From the NCBI GenBank assembly GCA_001789745.1, contig MGAN01000008.1:28624-66885 (forward strand): 38,262 bases of DNA, given 5' to 3'. The notes below the pieces were generated by a model, which did no database searches, was not told the DNA's origin, and was given only the letters and a program-made list of their open reading frames with translations. Positions 6,935-15,641 of the stretch are shown piece after piece. The stretch comes from Candidatus Roizmanbacteria bacterium RIFCSPLOWO2_01_FULL_40_13 (GTDB lineage: Bacteria > Patescibacteriota > Microgenomatia > UBA1406 > GWC2-37-13). A program made the position numbers and the translations under genes. The stretch's first letter is position 1. Each line of letters starts with the position of its first letter.

Positions 6935-9913
6935 ATGAAAAAAAAAGGCTTTGCTTTAAATTTAGAGCAAGAAAAAGCAGTCAAACATCAAAAAGGCCCT
7001 CTCTTGATTATTGCCGGGGCTGGCACAGGCAAAACTACCGTCATTACCGAAAGAATTAAATATCTGATTAGCGAAAAACTGGCCAAACCGGAGGAAATTC
7101 TGGCGCTCACCTTTACCGAAAAGGCAGCCCGGGAAATGGAAAAAAGAGTTGACATCGCCCTCCCCTATGGCACTTTTGCCATGTGGATCTCAACCTTTCA
7201 CGCTTTCACTGACAGGATTCTTCGCAACGATTCATTAAATATTGGAATTTCCTCCAATTTCAAGCTGCTTACGGACGCTGAAACTTATCTATTTATCAAA
7301 AATAACATTTGGCAATTTAATCTGAACTTTTTTCGACCCCAAGGCAATCCTTATAAATTTATCGAGGGTATGATCCAACATTTTTCCCGCTTAAAGGATG
7401 AAGATGTAAATGTAAATTCATATCTCGACTTTGCTAAAAAAATTAAAGCAGACAAAGAAGAAAAACAGAAATATATGGAACTGGCACAAGCTTATAAAGT
7501 ATATGAACAGCTTAAACTTAAAGAGGGGGTCATGGACTTTGCCGATCTAATAGGTAATACTTTGCAACTTTTTAGAAAAAGAAAATCGTTACTGACTAAA
7601 TACCAAAAGCAGTTTAAATACATCCTGGTTGATGAATTTCAGGATACGAATTTTGCCCAATATCAGCTGGTGAAATTGCTAGCCCCCGTCGATCAAAAGC
7701 CTAATCTCACAGTCGTAGGAGACGATAGTCAATCAATCTACAAATTCAGGGGTGCAGCAATCTCAAATATTCTCTCTTTTATGGAAGATTATACCAATAC
7801 TAATCACGTTGTCTTGACCACAAGCTATCGCTGTCCCCAGACAATTCTTGACGCGGCTTATAAATTAATCCGGCACAACAACCCCGATACCCTGGAATCA
7901 CAGCTTGGTATCACTAAAAATCTGAAATCTCATCGGGATAAAAAAGGCGAAAAAATTGAGCTCATTCATACTGATAAAGTTGAATCCGAGGCGGAAAAAG
8001 TAATCGCTTTTATCCGCGAATACAAAACAAGCCATAAAAAAGAATATAAGGATTTTGCTATTCTGGTTCGGGCCAATAATCACAGCGCCCCTTTCATTCG
8101 CGAGCTTGAAAGGGTCAGAATTCCGTTCCAATTCCTAGGACCCGGCTCTCTCTTTCAGAGACCCGAAGTTAAAGATCTGATCGCCTACCTTCAGGTTTTG
8201 GCTGATTTTACAGATTCGGTAAGTCTTTATCGTGTTTTGTCGATGCCGATCTGGAAATTATCAAGCCGCGACCTAATAGCGGTTTTAAATCAGGCTAAAA
8301 AGGCAAATTTGTCTTTATTTGAGTTGTTGGAAAAAATGACTTCTTCGGAACAGGTGACAAAGATGGAAGGCTATCCCGACGGCACACGGTCACAGACGAG
8401 CACTGGACTGAGGGAAACCTCTGATAGAATCTGGAGTAATCCGTTTCATATCTCAAAGGACTCTCAAACTAAATTAATTAAATTCGTTTCGCAAGTTCAC
8501 CGGCACCAGAAATTGGTCAACCAAGAAACTGCCGGACAATTACTCTACTATTTTCTCATCGATAGCGGTTTATTAAGGCAACTGGTTGAATACAGGTCGC
8601 AAAGCGAAGAAAGACAGGTTTTGAATATTACCAAGTTTTTCGACAAGTTAAAAAATTACGAAGCAACCCATCAAGATGCAAGCGTTTTTACTCTTGTCGA
8701 TTATTTGGAATTGGCGATGAATATTGGAGAAAGTCCGCTGGCTGCCGAGATTGACTGGACGGAAAATAATGCTGTCAATATCCTGACAGTTCATTCCTCC
8801 AAAGGGTTGGAGTTTCCGGTAATCATTCTGCCTAATCTTGTGGAAGGAAGATTTCCCTCCAGAGACAGAAGGGATAAAATTCCGATTCCCGATGAATTGA
8901 TCAAAGAAACTCTGCCTTCAGGCGATTATCATCTTCAGGAGGAAAGAAGATTATTTTATGTAGCCATGACCAGGGCCCGGGAAAAACTTATCTATTCCGT
9001 CTCAAATTATTACGGTGAAGGAAAGAGAGAGCGTAAACTATCCGCCTATATTTATGAATCGCTGGAGTTGAGTAAAAATGAAACGACGTTGCAACACTCA
9101 CCAGAATCACAAATCCCCCTCTTCGAATGGAATAAGTCAAGAAACGAAGAAAGCGTTAATACCGATAGGCATTCCGAAAAATTCAAACTTGACTTTCTAT
9201 CCTATTCGGCTATCCAAACTTTTAAAATCTGTCCTCTGCATTTCAAACTACGCTATATTTTGCGTATTCCAACGGCTCCGAGCCCTGCCCAATCAATAGG
9301 AAATTCCGTACATGCGGTGATGCGCGATTTTTATAATTTGCGGCATCCTGGTGAAGATGACGAAAAACTTATACTTAGGCTGCTGGAAACAAATTGGCTA
9401 ACTTACGGCTATGACAGCAAGAGACATCAGGAATTGGCAAAAGCAAAAACAAAAGTACAGCTTATTAATTATCTACGAAGGCCCCTCCATCAATCAGCCA
9501 ATCCGATCTATCTGGAACAGGGATTTAATTTCCGCATCAACCCGGCCTTAAAAATCCTCGGCAAAATTGACCGGGTTGACGACCGAGGCGGTGGCAACAT
9601 CGAAATTATCGACTACAAAACCGGCGCCAATATCCCAACCCAAAAAAAACTTGACGCGGATCTTCAGATGACCATCTATGCTTTAGCAGCTGTCAATCCG
9701 GCACTTTTCAATAAACAGATCAATCAAATCAAAATGAGTCTTTATTTTTTTGATAAGTCGCAAACTTTATCTACGACACGCAGTCAAGATCAATTAAACC
9801 AATCCGCAAATCAACTTCTGGAAATTAGGGATGAGATTGAAAAATCCGATTTTCACTGCAGTCAAAATTCCATCTGCCGCAACTGCGAATACAAAATGCT
9901 TTGTGATGACTAA
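6935..9913 (+). CDS. UvrD/PcrA-type helicase fused to a RecB-like nuclease with Fe-S cysteines
   Basis: A 992-residue SF1A DNA helicase with all expected motifs: Walker A AGAGTGKT (27-34), Walker B VDEFQDTN, GDDSQSIYKFRGA, SYRCP, a conserved VHSSKGLEFPVIILP block and EERRLFYVAMTRAREK. The C-terminal third (from about 750) is a PD-(D/E)XK nuclease with GKIDRVD (about 875) and IIDYKTG (about 890). One Cys in FKICPLHFK (about 766) plus three in the final CSQNSICRNCEYKMLC match the Fe-S staple of AddB/AdnAB-type nucleases. It probably processes DNA double-strand ends, as RecBCD or AdnAB do; which partner it uses is unknown. Residues about 475-510 (KMEGYPDGTRSQ... to IWSNPF) have no clear family counterpart and look inserted. 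Confidence 0.9.
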   Translation: MKKKGFALNLEQEKAVKHQKGPLLIIAGAGTGKTTVITERIKYLISEKLAKPEEILALTFTEKAAREMEKRVDIALPYGTFAMWISTFHAFTDRILRNDSLNIGISSNFKLLTDAETYLFIKNNIWQFNLNFFRPQGNPYKFIEGMIQHFSRLKDEDVNVNSYLDFAKKIKADKEEKQKYMELAQAYKVYEQLKLKEGVMDFADLIGNTLQLFRKRKSLLTKYQKQFKYILVDEFQDTNFAQYQLVKLLAPVDQKPNLTVVGDDSQSIYKFRGAAISNILSFMEDYTNTNHVVLTTSYRCPQTILDAAYKLIRHNNPDTLESQLGITKNLKSHRDKKGEKIELIHTDKVESEAEKVIAFIREYKTSHKKEYKDFAILVRANNHSAPFIRELERVRIPFQFLGPGSLFQRPEVKDLIAYLQVLADFTDSVSLYRVLSMPIWKLSSRDLIAVLNQAKKANLSLFELLEKMTSSEQVTKMEGYPDGTRSQTSTGLRETSDRIWSNPFHISKDSQTKLIKFVSQVHRHQKLVNQETAGQLLYYFLIDSGLLRQLVEYRSQSEERQVLNITKFFDKLKNYEATHQDASVFTLVDYLELAMNIGESPLAAEIDWTENNAVNILTVHSSKGLEFPVIILPNLVEGRFPSRDRRDKIPIPDELIKETLPSGDYHLQEERRLFYVAMTRAREKLIYSVSNYYGEGKRERKLSAYIYESLELSKNETTLQHSPESQIPLFEWNKSRNEESVNTDRHSEKFKLDFLSYSAIQTFKICPLHFKLRYILRIPTAPSPAQSIGNSVHAVMRDFYNLRHPGEDDEKLILRLLETNWLTYGYDSKRHQELAKAKTKVQLINYLRRPLHQSANPIYLEQGFNFRINPALKILGKIDRVDDRGGGNIEIIDYKTGANIPTQKKLDADLQMTIYALAAVNPALFNKQINQIKMSLYFFDKSQTLSTTRSQDQLNQSANQLLEIRDEIEKSDFHCSQNSICRNCEYKMLCDD

Positions 9914-9961
9914 GAGAAAAGTCTAAATCCTATTTCTGAATAAATTTAAGTATTTAAAAAT

Positions 9962-10010
9962 AACCACCCCTTTTATCCCCTCCTTGGTAAGGAGGGGAAA
10001 CAGGGGAGGA
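9962..10010. repeat. AACCACCCC...AGGGGAGGA palindromic repeat, copy 1
   Basis: An imperfect palindrome whose core is CCCCTCCTTG-GTAAGGAGGGG, flanked by AACCACCCC on the left and CAGGGGAGGA on the right. Related copies are at 24425-24470 and 36503-36552. The surrounding spacer (9914-10123) holds nothing else I can identify except the -10 box of the next gene. Confidence 0.7.
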
Positions 10011-10110
10011 TTGATGTTTTTGCACCTCTTATTATTTGGATTTTGAAAATTGAGTTAGCAGCGTTTTACGTGGTTTCGAGATTCGGAATTCGAAATTTGC
10101 GAAAGTAGTA

Positions 10111-10116
10111 TATAAT
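10111..10116 (+). promoter_or_regulatory. Consensus -10 box of the GT2 gene
   Basis: TATAAT ends 7 bases before the ATG at 10124, so the transcript should begin at or very near the start codon. No -35 match is evident and no Shine-Dalgarno site exists in the short interval. Confidence 0.6.
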
Positions 10117-10123
10117 AGGGTAA

Positions 10124-11602
10124 ATGGTTAATTATCTTGTCAACACAACCCTCGCACAACGATTTTTTGATGCCATAATTCCGGTACTAAGCTGGGTGGT
10201 AATTACCTTGCCTCTCTGGCTTTCTCCTTTTCATCCTGCAGTCGTTGCTTATTTCATTATTTCTTTTGACCTGTACTTTCTTTACAAAGCCGTTTCAACC
10301 GCTTATTTTGCCACCCTTTCTTATCGTTATATCCAGCTAAATCAAAATGTCCCTTTCGCTAAAAAACTGCTCAATCTCCCAAAAGCCAAACAGATTAAAC
10401 ACTTTATCATCATTCCCAATTTTAAAGAACCGCTTTATAAACTAGAGCAGACAATCCAGGCTTTGCAAAAATCTGATTATCCCTATAAAAATATTTTCTT
10501 GGTATTGGCTTTTGAAAGTAGGGAATTGGAAGTGAGAAAGAAGGCTCGAAAGTTGCAGGTAAAATTTAGGCAAAGTTTTACCGATATAATTATTACTTAT
10601 CACCCGCTTCTGCCTGCCGAAGTTCCCGGTAAAGCCAGCAATCAGACCTTCGCCGCCAAACAAGTCAAAGAAATAATTACTAAAAACAATTGGAGAATGC
10701 AAGATTGTCTAATCACCATCTGTGATGCGGACAGTTGTTTATCGGCTAAATATCTTTCATGTTTAACCCACGGGTACCTAAAAGACGGCCGGCGTCTCTA
10801 CCACTTTTATTGGGCTCCGGTGCTTTTATATAACAATTTTTGGCAGTTGCCTTTATTCATCAGAATTCAAGCCACATTGTCATCTATTCTCCGTCTGGCT
10901 TTCCTTTCGCAAAAAGATAAATTAATCCAAATCTCAACCTACTCGACTAACCTTTGGCTTTTAAATAAAGTCAAATTTTGGGATGTCGATATCATTCCCG
11001 AGGACTGGCATATTTTTTATCAAGCTTTTTTCACTTTTGGTGAAAAAATTAGGACAATTCCTCTGTTTACCCTGGTCAACGGTGATGCCGTCAACTCCGG
11101 GGGGCTCTTAAAAACATCAGGAAGCAGATATGAACAGGAAAAACGTTGGGCTTGGGGAGTATCTGATATAAGCTACGTCCTGAAGAAATTTTTCTCGACG
11201 CCTAAAATTAATGCTTTTGTTAAATTGAGAAGAATCATTTTCTTGATGGAAACCCATCTTCTTTGGACTACCTCTTTTTTCATATTAACGGTATCGGCTT
11301 CGGTACCGCCTCTCATCAACCCTGTCTTTAAAAGAACCGTACTCGGGTTTCTTTTGCCTAAACTTTCGGGTTTTATCTTAACATTTGCGTCGCTTTTATT
11401 AATCTTGTATATCTATCTTGATTATCAGTTGAGGATAAAACTTAATCACAAAATCAAGATTACTTCTCTCCCACTCATGTTTATCCAGTGGTATCTATTA
11501 CCTTTAGTTTCCTTTATCTTCTCCTCACTTCCCGCCCTCGACGCACATACGCGTTTACTTTTCGGTAAAAAAATAAAATACAAAGTTACCGAAAAGATAT
11601 AA
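10124..11602 (+). CDS. Membrane glycosyltransferase family 2 (cellulose synthase-like)
   Basis: A 492-residue processive-type GT2 enzyme. Two hydrophobic segments (about 15-60) precede the cytosolic catalytic domain: the nucleotide-binding strand HFIIIPNFKEP (about 89), the DxD motif in ICDADS (about 199), EDWHIFYQAFF (about 292) and a QxxRW-like EKRWAWG (about 341). At least three membrane segments follow (about 370-470). It should transfer sugar from a nucleotide-sugar donor to a lipid or glycan at the membrane; substrate cannot be told. It is followed, after a repeat-filled spacer, by another membrane glycosyltransferase, suggesting a role in cell-surface glycans. Confidence 0.8.
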   Translation: MVNYLVNTTLAQRFFDAIIPVLSWVVITLPLWLSPFHPAVVAYFIISFDLYFLYKAVSTAYFATLSYRYIQLNQNVPFAKKLLNLPKAKQIKHFIIIPNFKEPLYKLEQTIQALQKSDYPYKNIFLVLAFESRELEVRKKARKLQVKFRQSFTDIIITYHPLLPAEVPGKASNQTFAAKQVKEIITKNNWRMQDCLITICDADSCLSAKYLSCLTHGYLKDGRRLYHFYWAPVLLYNNFWQLPLFIRIQATLSSILRLAFLSQKDKLIQISTYSTNLWLLNKVKFWDVDIIPEDWHIFYQAFFTFGEKIRTIPLFTLVNGDAVNSGGLLKTSGSRYEQEKRWAWGVSDISYVLKKFFSTPKINAFVKLRRIIFLMETHLLWTTSFFILTVSASVPPLINPVFKRTVLGFLLPKLSGFILTFASLLLILYIYLDYQLRIKLNHKIKITSLPLMFIQWYLLPLVSFIFSSLPALDAHTRLLFGKKIKYKVTEKI

Positions 11603-11700
11603 AATCAAATCCTAAATTCTAATTTCTAAATCCGAAACCAATTCAATAATATTAAAATGAACTACTCCGCAGCAGAGCTGCGAAGTATCTGAAAAACAAT

Positions 11701-11777
11701 TGTCATCCTGAACTTGTACACCCTGAGCTTGTCGAATGGGTTTCAGGATCTGGATTCCCGCCTTCGCGGGAATGACA
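11701..11777. repeat. GTCATCC...GGAATGACA palindromic repeat
   Basis: Starts TGTCATCCTGAAC and ends GCGGGAATGACA, with an internal CCCGCCTTCGCGGG hairpin. Relatives occur at 22832-22996 (interrupted), 33363-33470, in miaB (17667-17692) and in epmA (32877-32931). Repeats with this TGTCAT...ATGACA outline are widespread in bacterial genomes; the type here is not traced to a mobile element. Confidence 0.65.
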
Positions 11778-11897
11778 GAGGTAACCCCGAAGTAAAACTT
11801 CGAGGAATTCTTTTGATTAAAATCCAAAACAATTTATATTTTATTGCTTAGAATTTTGCAATTTGAATTTTGGGTTTGTTTAGAGTTTAGGATTTAG

Positions 11898-12001
11898 TAT
11901 ACCCATCTTAGTTGATTTTGCAAATTGTCAACTAAAGTTATCTTATCAAATCAACTAAGGAGGGGTATATACTGATTGCGATTTCAATTAATAGAAGTAT
12001 A
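11898..12001 (+). repeat. Two-hairpin TATACCC element, copy R1
   Basis: The first hairpin (11898-11969) has near-complementary arms, TATACCCATCTTAGTTGATTT against AAATCAACTAAGGAGGGGTATA. The second (11968-12001) runs TATACTGATTG to GAAGTATA. The whole is 104 bases. Copy R2 (22858-22962) is nearly identical; R3 (25465-25568) and R4 (31596-31698, reversed) keep ends, size and two-hairpin layout but differ inside. It stops 13 bases before the ATG of the downstream glycosyltransferase. Confidence 0.8.
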
Positions 12002-12014
12002 TTTAGAATTTTTT

Positions 12015-13304
12015 ATGTTAAATTGGCTTTTTATCCATACTCCTCTTTCATTTCTTACCCAATCTCTCTGGAGGGACGAAGCGTTCTCCTATTTATTGGC
12101 CAAAAAAAAATTTGTTGAGATTGTCTTACTCTCAGCCAAAGATTTTACTCCGCCGCTTCATCCCATACTTCTGCATCTCTGGATTAATGTTTTTGGGTCT
12201 TCAGAAGTGGCTTTAAGGAGCCTCTCCCTGGTCTTTTTTTCGGCAACTGTTTGTCTTTGTTTTATCTTCATGGAAGAAATCTTTAAACTAAGCGCCAAAA
12301 AGAACTTCATCTATATCTTGTTGTTTCTCTTAAATCCTTTTCTGGTCAATTACGCATTTGAGGCAAGGGCTTATGCGCTTTTGACTTTTCTCGCAACCTT
12401 ATCTTATTTTGCTTACTTAAAAAAATTGGCTAAGGTTTATGTCTTTTCCACTATCTTGGGTTTATATACACATTATTTTATGGTTTTTGTAGTTCTTAGC
12501 CAATTTTTCCATAATCTAATATTCCGTAAAAAGTCAAAAAAATATGAACAGGTTAAAAAAATGGTCCTAAAACCTTTTCTTTTTTTTATTCCCTGGTTTA
12601 TTTTAGTCTTATCGCAAAAAAACTTTTTTAATTCTTCTTTTTGGATCGATAAAAGCGGTCTGAATACTTTTCTTAATATTCTTGGCATAATTTATACCGG
12701 TTTTGAAAAAAATGTTTTCTGGGTTTCCCTAATTTTATTAGTTTTAATATTACTTTCAGTCAAAAAGGTAATTAAAAAAAACCGGGCAGATGAAAATCTC
12801 TATACGCTCTTAATTCTTTGGGGGATTTCAATTCCTATTCTGATGGCAGTGATTTCAATCGACAAACCGATTTTTTTTCCTCGTTACTTTATTTTCTCGA
12901 CGGTCGGCTTGTTATTGTTTCTGGTCTATCTTATTGAAAGGTCAAAGAGAAATTTTCGAATCATAGCTTACTTAATTTTAATCCTTATTGCCATATTTTT
13001 TCAAATTAAACAGCTTGGTGAAAACCAAAAGCAGGATTTTCGCAAGATGACTTCTGAAATTAAAGTTTTGGCAAATCCGGATGACCCCATTTATGTAACA
13101 AGCGAATTGGATTTTTTCACTGCCAAGTATTATTTTCCTCAACATCAAGTTTACATCTACAACAAATCTTATGAGCTGATTCCAGATTATGTGGGTAAAG
13201 TCTTAATTGCAAAAAGCGATTTAGTATCGACTCTACCTTTTTATCCCAAAAAGGCTTTTATCATCAAGCGCGACGCCACCTTCGATATCCGATCATTATT
13301 TTAA
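12015..13304 (+). CDS. GT39/ArnT-like polytopic membrane glycosyltransferase
   Basis: A 429-residue integral membrane protein with about nine to ten hydrophobic segments. The first periplasmic loop contains LWRDEAFSY, matching the Asp-Glu catalytic motif of the dolichyl-phosphate-mannose mannosyltransferase (PMT/ArnT) superfamily, followed by TPPLHPILLHLWINVFGSSEVALRSLS, typical of the same group. Such enzymes move a sugar from a polyprenyl-phosphate carrier onto protein or lipid outside the membrane. A TTG at 11976 lies inside the R1 repeat and was rejected in favour of the ATG at 12015. The polyprenol-sugar synthase at 25583 could make its donor; that link is inference. Confidence 0.75.
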   Translation: MLNWLFIHTPLSFLTQSLWRDEAFSYLLAKKKFVEIVLLSAKDFTPPLHPILLHLWINVFGSSEVALRSLSLVFFSATVCLCFIFMEEIFKLSAKKNFIYILLFLLNPFLVNYAFEARAYALLTFLATLSYFAYLKKLAKVYVFSTILGLYTHYFMVFVVLSQFFHNLIFRKKSKKYEQVKKMVLKPFLFFIPWFILVLSQKNFFNSSFWIDKSGLNTFLNILGIIYTGFEKNVFWVSLILLVLILLSVKKVIKKNRADENLYTLLILWGISIPILMAVISIDKPIFFPRYFIFSTVGLLLFLVYLIERSKRNFRIIAYLILILIAIFFQIKQLGENQKQDFRKMTSEIKVLANPDDPIYVTSELDFFTAKYYFPQHQVYIYNKSYELIPDYVGKVLIAKSDLVSTLPFYPKKAFIIKRDATFDIRSLF

Positions 13305-13313
13305 TCATATGCC

Positions 13314-14060
13314 ATGAAAATCACACCCCTCAAAACCCGTAAAATAACCCGTGATGATGATAATTTATTTGAATTGCTGGATAAATATATCAAAAGGTTA
13401 AATGAGAAATCGATTGTCGCCGTTACCTCAAAAATTGTTTCAATTTGCGAAAGAAGCGTAATTAAAATAGGCCAAGAGGATAAGATTAATCTAATTAAGC
13501 AGGAGGCTGAATATTTCATCCCGGCAGAAAAAAATAAATACAAAATAACGCTGACCATAAAGCGTGGAATGCTGGTGCCAACAGCGGGTATCGACGAATC
13601 AAACGGTAACGGCTATTATATTCTTTGGCCAAAAAACCCCCAAAATACTGCCAATCGAATAAGAGAATATTTAAAAAAGAAATTTAAATTGAAAAAATTT
13701 GGAGTGATCATAACTGATAGTAAAACAGCACCGCTTCGCTGGGGAACTTCCGGATTTACTTTAGCTCATAGCGGATTTAGGGCGCTCAATGATTACATCG
13801 GTAAACCGGATATTTTTGGCCGTCCTCTGCGTGTTACTAAAGCAAACATATTGGACGGATTGGCAGCGTCGGCAGTTATATGTATGGGAGAAGGTAAAGA
13901 GCAAACCCCGCTTGCCATTATCGAAGATCTGGCATTTGTTCGATTTCAGGAGCGAAATCCAACAGAAAAAGAAATTAAAGAACTCAAAATTTCTCTAACG
14001 GACGATTTATACGCGCCATTATTAAATAGCGTAAAGTGGACTAAAGGTAAACAAGATTGA
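13314..14060 (+). CDS. CofE-like gamma-glutamyl ligase family protein
   Basis: This 248-residue protein matches the F420-0:gamma-glutamyl ligase family: an N-terminal KSIVAVTSKIVSICE strand-loop, GMLVPTAGIDESN, the segment FGVIITDSKTAPLRWGTSGFTLAHSG, and EGKEQTPLAIIEDL. In methanogens and actinobacteria CofE adds glutamates to coenzyme F420; homologues in bacteria lacking F420 have been annotated as putative folate gamma-glutamate ligases. No F420 gene is seen here, and the neighbour glyA uses folate, so a folate-related role is plausible but unproven. It begins 9 bases after the preceding glycosyltransferase stop and likely shares its transcript. Confidence 0.8.
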   Translation: MKITPLKTRKITRDDDNLFELLDKYIKRLNEKSIVAVTSKIVSICERSVIKIGQEDKINLIKQEAEYFIPAEKNKYKITLTIKRGMLVPTAGIDESNGNGYYILWPKNPQNTANRIREYLKKKFKLKKFGVIITDSKTAPLRWGTSGFTLAHSGFRALNDYIGKPDIFGRPLRVTKANILDGLAASAVICMGEGKEQTPLAIIEDLAFVRFQERNPTEKEIKELKISLTDDLYAPLLNSVKWTKGKQD

Positions 14061-14165
14061 CAAATCTAGATGACGACCGTTATATAGTTATTGGAATAAA
14101 AATGAAGTTTTGATATAGAAATATACATTGATTTCTTTTAAGTTCATTGGTATTCTTTGAAAAAC

Positions 14166-15497
14166 ATGAACTATCTCAAATCAGCCGACCCGGAAATCGA
14201 AAAACTGATAAAGCAAGAGTCAATAAGACAAAAAGAAGGACTTGAGATGATTCCATCCGAAAACTACGTCTCTCCTGCAGTCCTCCAAGCCATGGGTTCG
14301 ATTCTTACCAATAAATATTCCGAAGGATATCCCCGTAAAAGATACTACGGTGGCAACGACAATATAGACGAGATTGAACTTCTGGCTCAAACACGCGCTA
14401 AAAAATTATTTAATGTCGCGCATGTCAATGTCCAGCCCTATTCCGGTTCTCCTGCCAATTTAGCAGTATATATGGCAACTTGTTCTCCCGGTGATCCCGT
14501 GATGGGCTTAAATTTACCTGACGGAGGACACCTTACCCACGGCTGGAAAGTATCCTTTACAGGTATCTATTACAAGAGTCATCCATATCATGTTAAAAAA
14601 GACGGTAGAGTTGATTTTGATGAAGTTTGGAAACTGGCAAAAAAATATAAGCCCAAATTAATTTGGGCTGGTGCAACGGCATATGTATATCAGTATGAAT
14701 TTGATAAATTTGCCGAAATTGCCGATAGTATTGGTGCTTATTTCGCAGCAGATATCGCCCATACCGCGGGACTTGTCATAGCAGGAGCCCACATTGATCC
14801 CTCAAAATACGCCCACATTATTACAACTACAACCCATAAAACTCTTCGTGGTCCGCGGGGTGGTATGATTATGGTGACAAAAAAAGGCCTGAAGAAAGAC
14901 CCGGAATTAGCACAAAAGATTGACCGCGCAGTCTTTCCTGGATTACAGGGAGGTCCTCACGACCATACTACTGCTGCCATAGCCGTTGCCCTAAAGGAAG
15001 CCGGTAAACCCTCTTTCAAAAAATATGCAAAACAAATTGTCAAAAATTCCAAAGCGTTAGCCAAACAATTAATCAAAAATGGATTTAGATTAGTCGGCAG
15101 TGGCTCCGAAAATCATTTGTGCTTAATCGATCTCGTCCCTAACTTTGGCCCCGGTGGGGGATTCTTTCTTCAATACGCTTTAGATCATGCCGGAATTACT
15201 TTAAATAAAAATACAATACCCCGGGAACCTGCGTCTCCCTTTTATCCTTCTGGGGTAAGACTAGGAACGCCCACACTAACAACTCGAGGGATGAAAGAAA
15301 AAGAAATGAAAAAAATTGCCGACTGGATTTGGCAAGTTGCACAAATAATTGCAAATAATTCTCTTCCCGAAAATAAAGAAAAAAGAATTGCTTACTTAAA
15401 AAATTTTAGAAGAGAGACCAACAAAAATAAAGAATTGTCTAAAATCAAAAATCAAATTAAAAGATTTGCTTCATCTTATCCAATTTTTGCCTGGTAA
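14166..15497 (+). CDS. glyA: Serine hydroxymethyltransferase
   Basis: GlyA converts serine and tetrahydrofolate to glycine and 5,10-methylene-THF using PLP. The 443-residue protein starts MNYLKSADPEIEKLI (ATG at 14166; the TTG at 14157 adds only three residues). It has EMIPSENYVSPAV, the NKYSEGYPRKRYYGG substrate region, NVQPYSGSPAN, the DIAHTAGL Asp that holds the PLP ring, and TTTTHKTLRGPRGG with the Schiff-base Lys (about residue 224). Length is slightly above E. coli GlyA (417). A TATTCT sequence lies nine bases before the ATG. The CofE-like gene is upstream. Confidence 0.97.
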   Translation: MNYLKSADPEIEKLIKQESIRQKEGLEMIPSENYVSPAVLQAMGSILTNKYSEGYPRKRYYGGNDNIDEIELLAQTRAKKLFNVAHVNVQPYSGSPANLAVYMATCSPGDPVMGLNLPDGGHLTHGWKVSFTGIYYKSHPYHVKKDGRVDFDEVWKLAKKYKPKLIWAGATAYVYQYEFDKFAEIADSIGAYFAADIAHTAGLVIAGAHIDPSKYAHIITTTTHKTLRGPRGGMIMVTKKGLKKDPELAQKIDRAVFPGLQGGPHDHTTAAIAVALKEAGKPSFKKYAKQIVKNSKALAKQLIKNGFRLVGSGSENHLCLIDLVPNFGPGGGFFLQYALDHAGITLNKNTIPREPASPFYPSGVRLGTPTLTTRGMKEKEMKKIADWIWQVAQIIANNSLPENKEKRIAYLKNFRRETNKNKELSKIKNQIKRFASSYPIFAW

Positions 15498-15641
15498 ATA
15501 CTTTTGTAAAATTCCGTATCAAAAAATCCTCCCTTATCAATTAATCAGTCAATGCATTCTCCGGCTGTTCTTGCTACAGCGCGTGATTTCAAATTGGAAG
15601 AGAGTCTTCCTTTCTGCTCATTAATAAACTATAATAATCGC

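Larger units (their letters stand above)
11603..12014. other. 412-base non-coding spacer made of repeats
   Basis: No credible gene lies here. From left to right it holds AT-rich CTAAATTCTAATTTCTAAA units, a GTCATCC palindrome (11701-11777), more AT-rich units (11836-11897), the two-hairpin element at 11898-12001, and a TAGAAT -10 box (12004-12009) five bases before the next ATG. A minus-strand frame across it translates repeat DNA (VIPAKAGIQ) and is not a gene. Confidence 0.7.

Noticed and set aside
11612-11827. Minus-strand open frame of 71 codons
   Set aside because: It translates the GTCATCC repeat (VIPAKAGIQ-type peptide) and AT-rich spacer; no start context and no family features.
15552-15641. 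N-terminal extension of the small membrane protein from the ATG at 15552
   Set aside because: The extra 30 residues are not hydrophobic, and the TATAAT box at 15630-15635 would lie inside the coding region.
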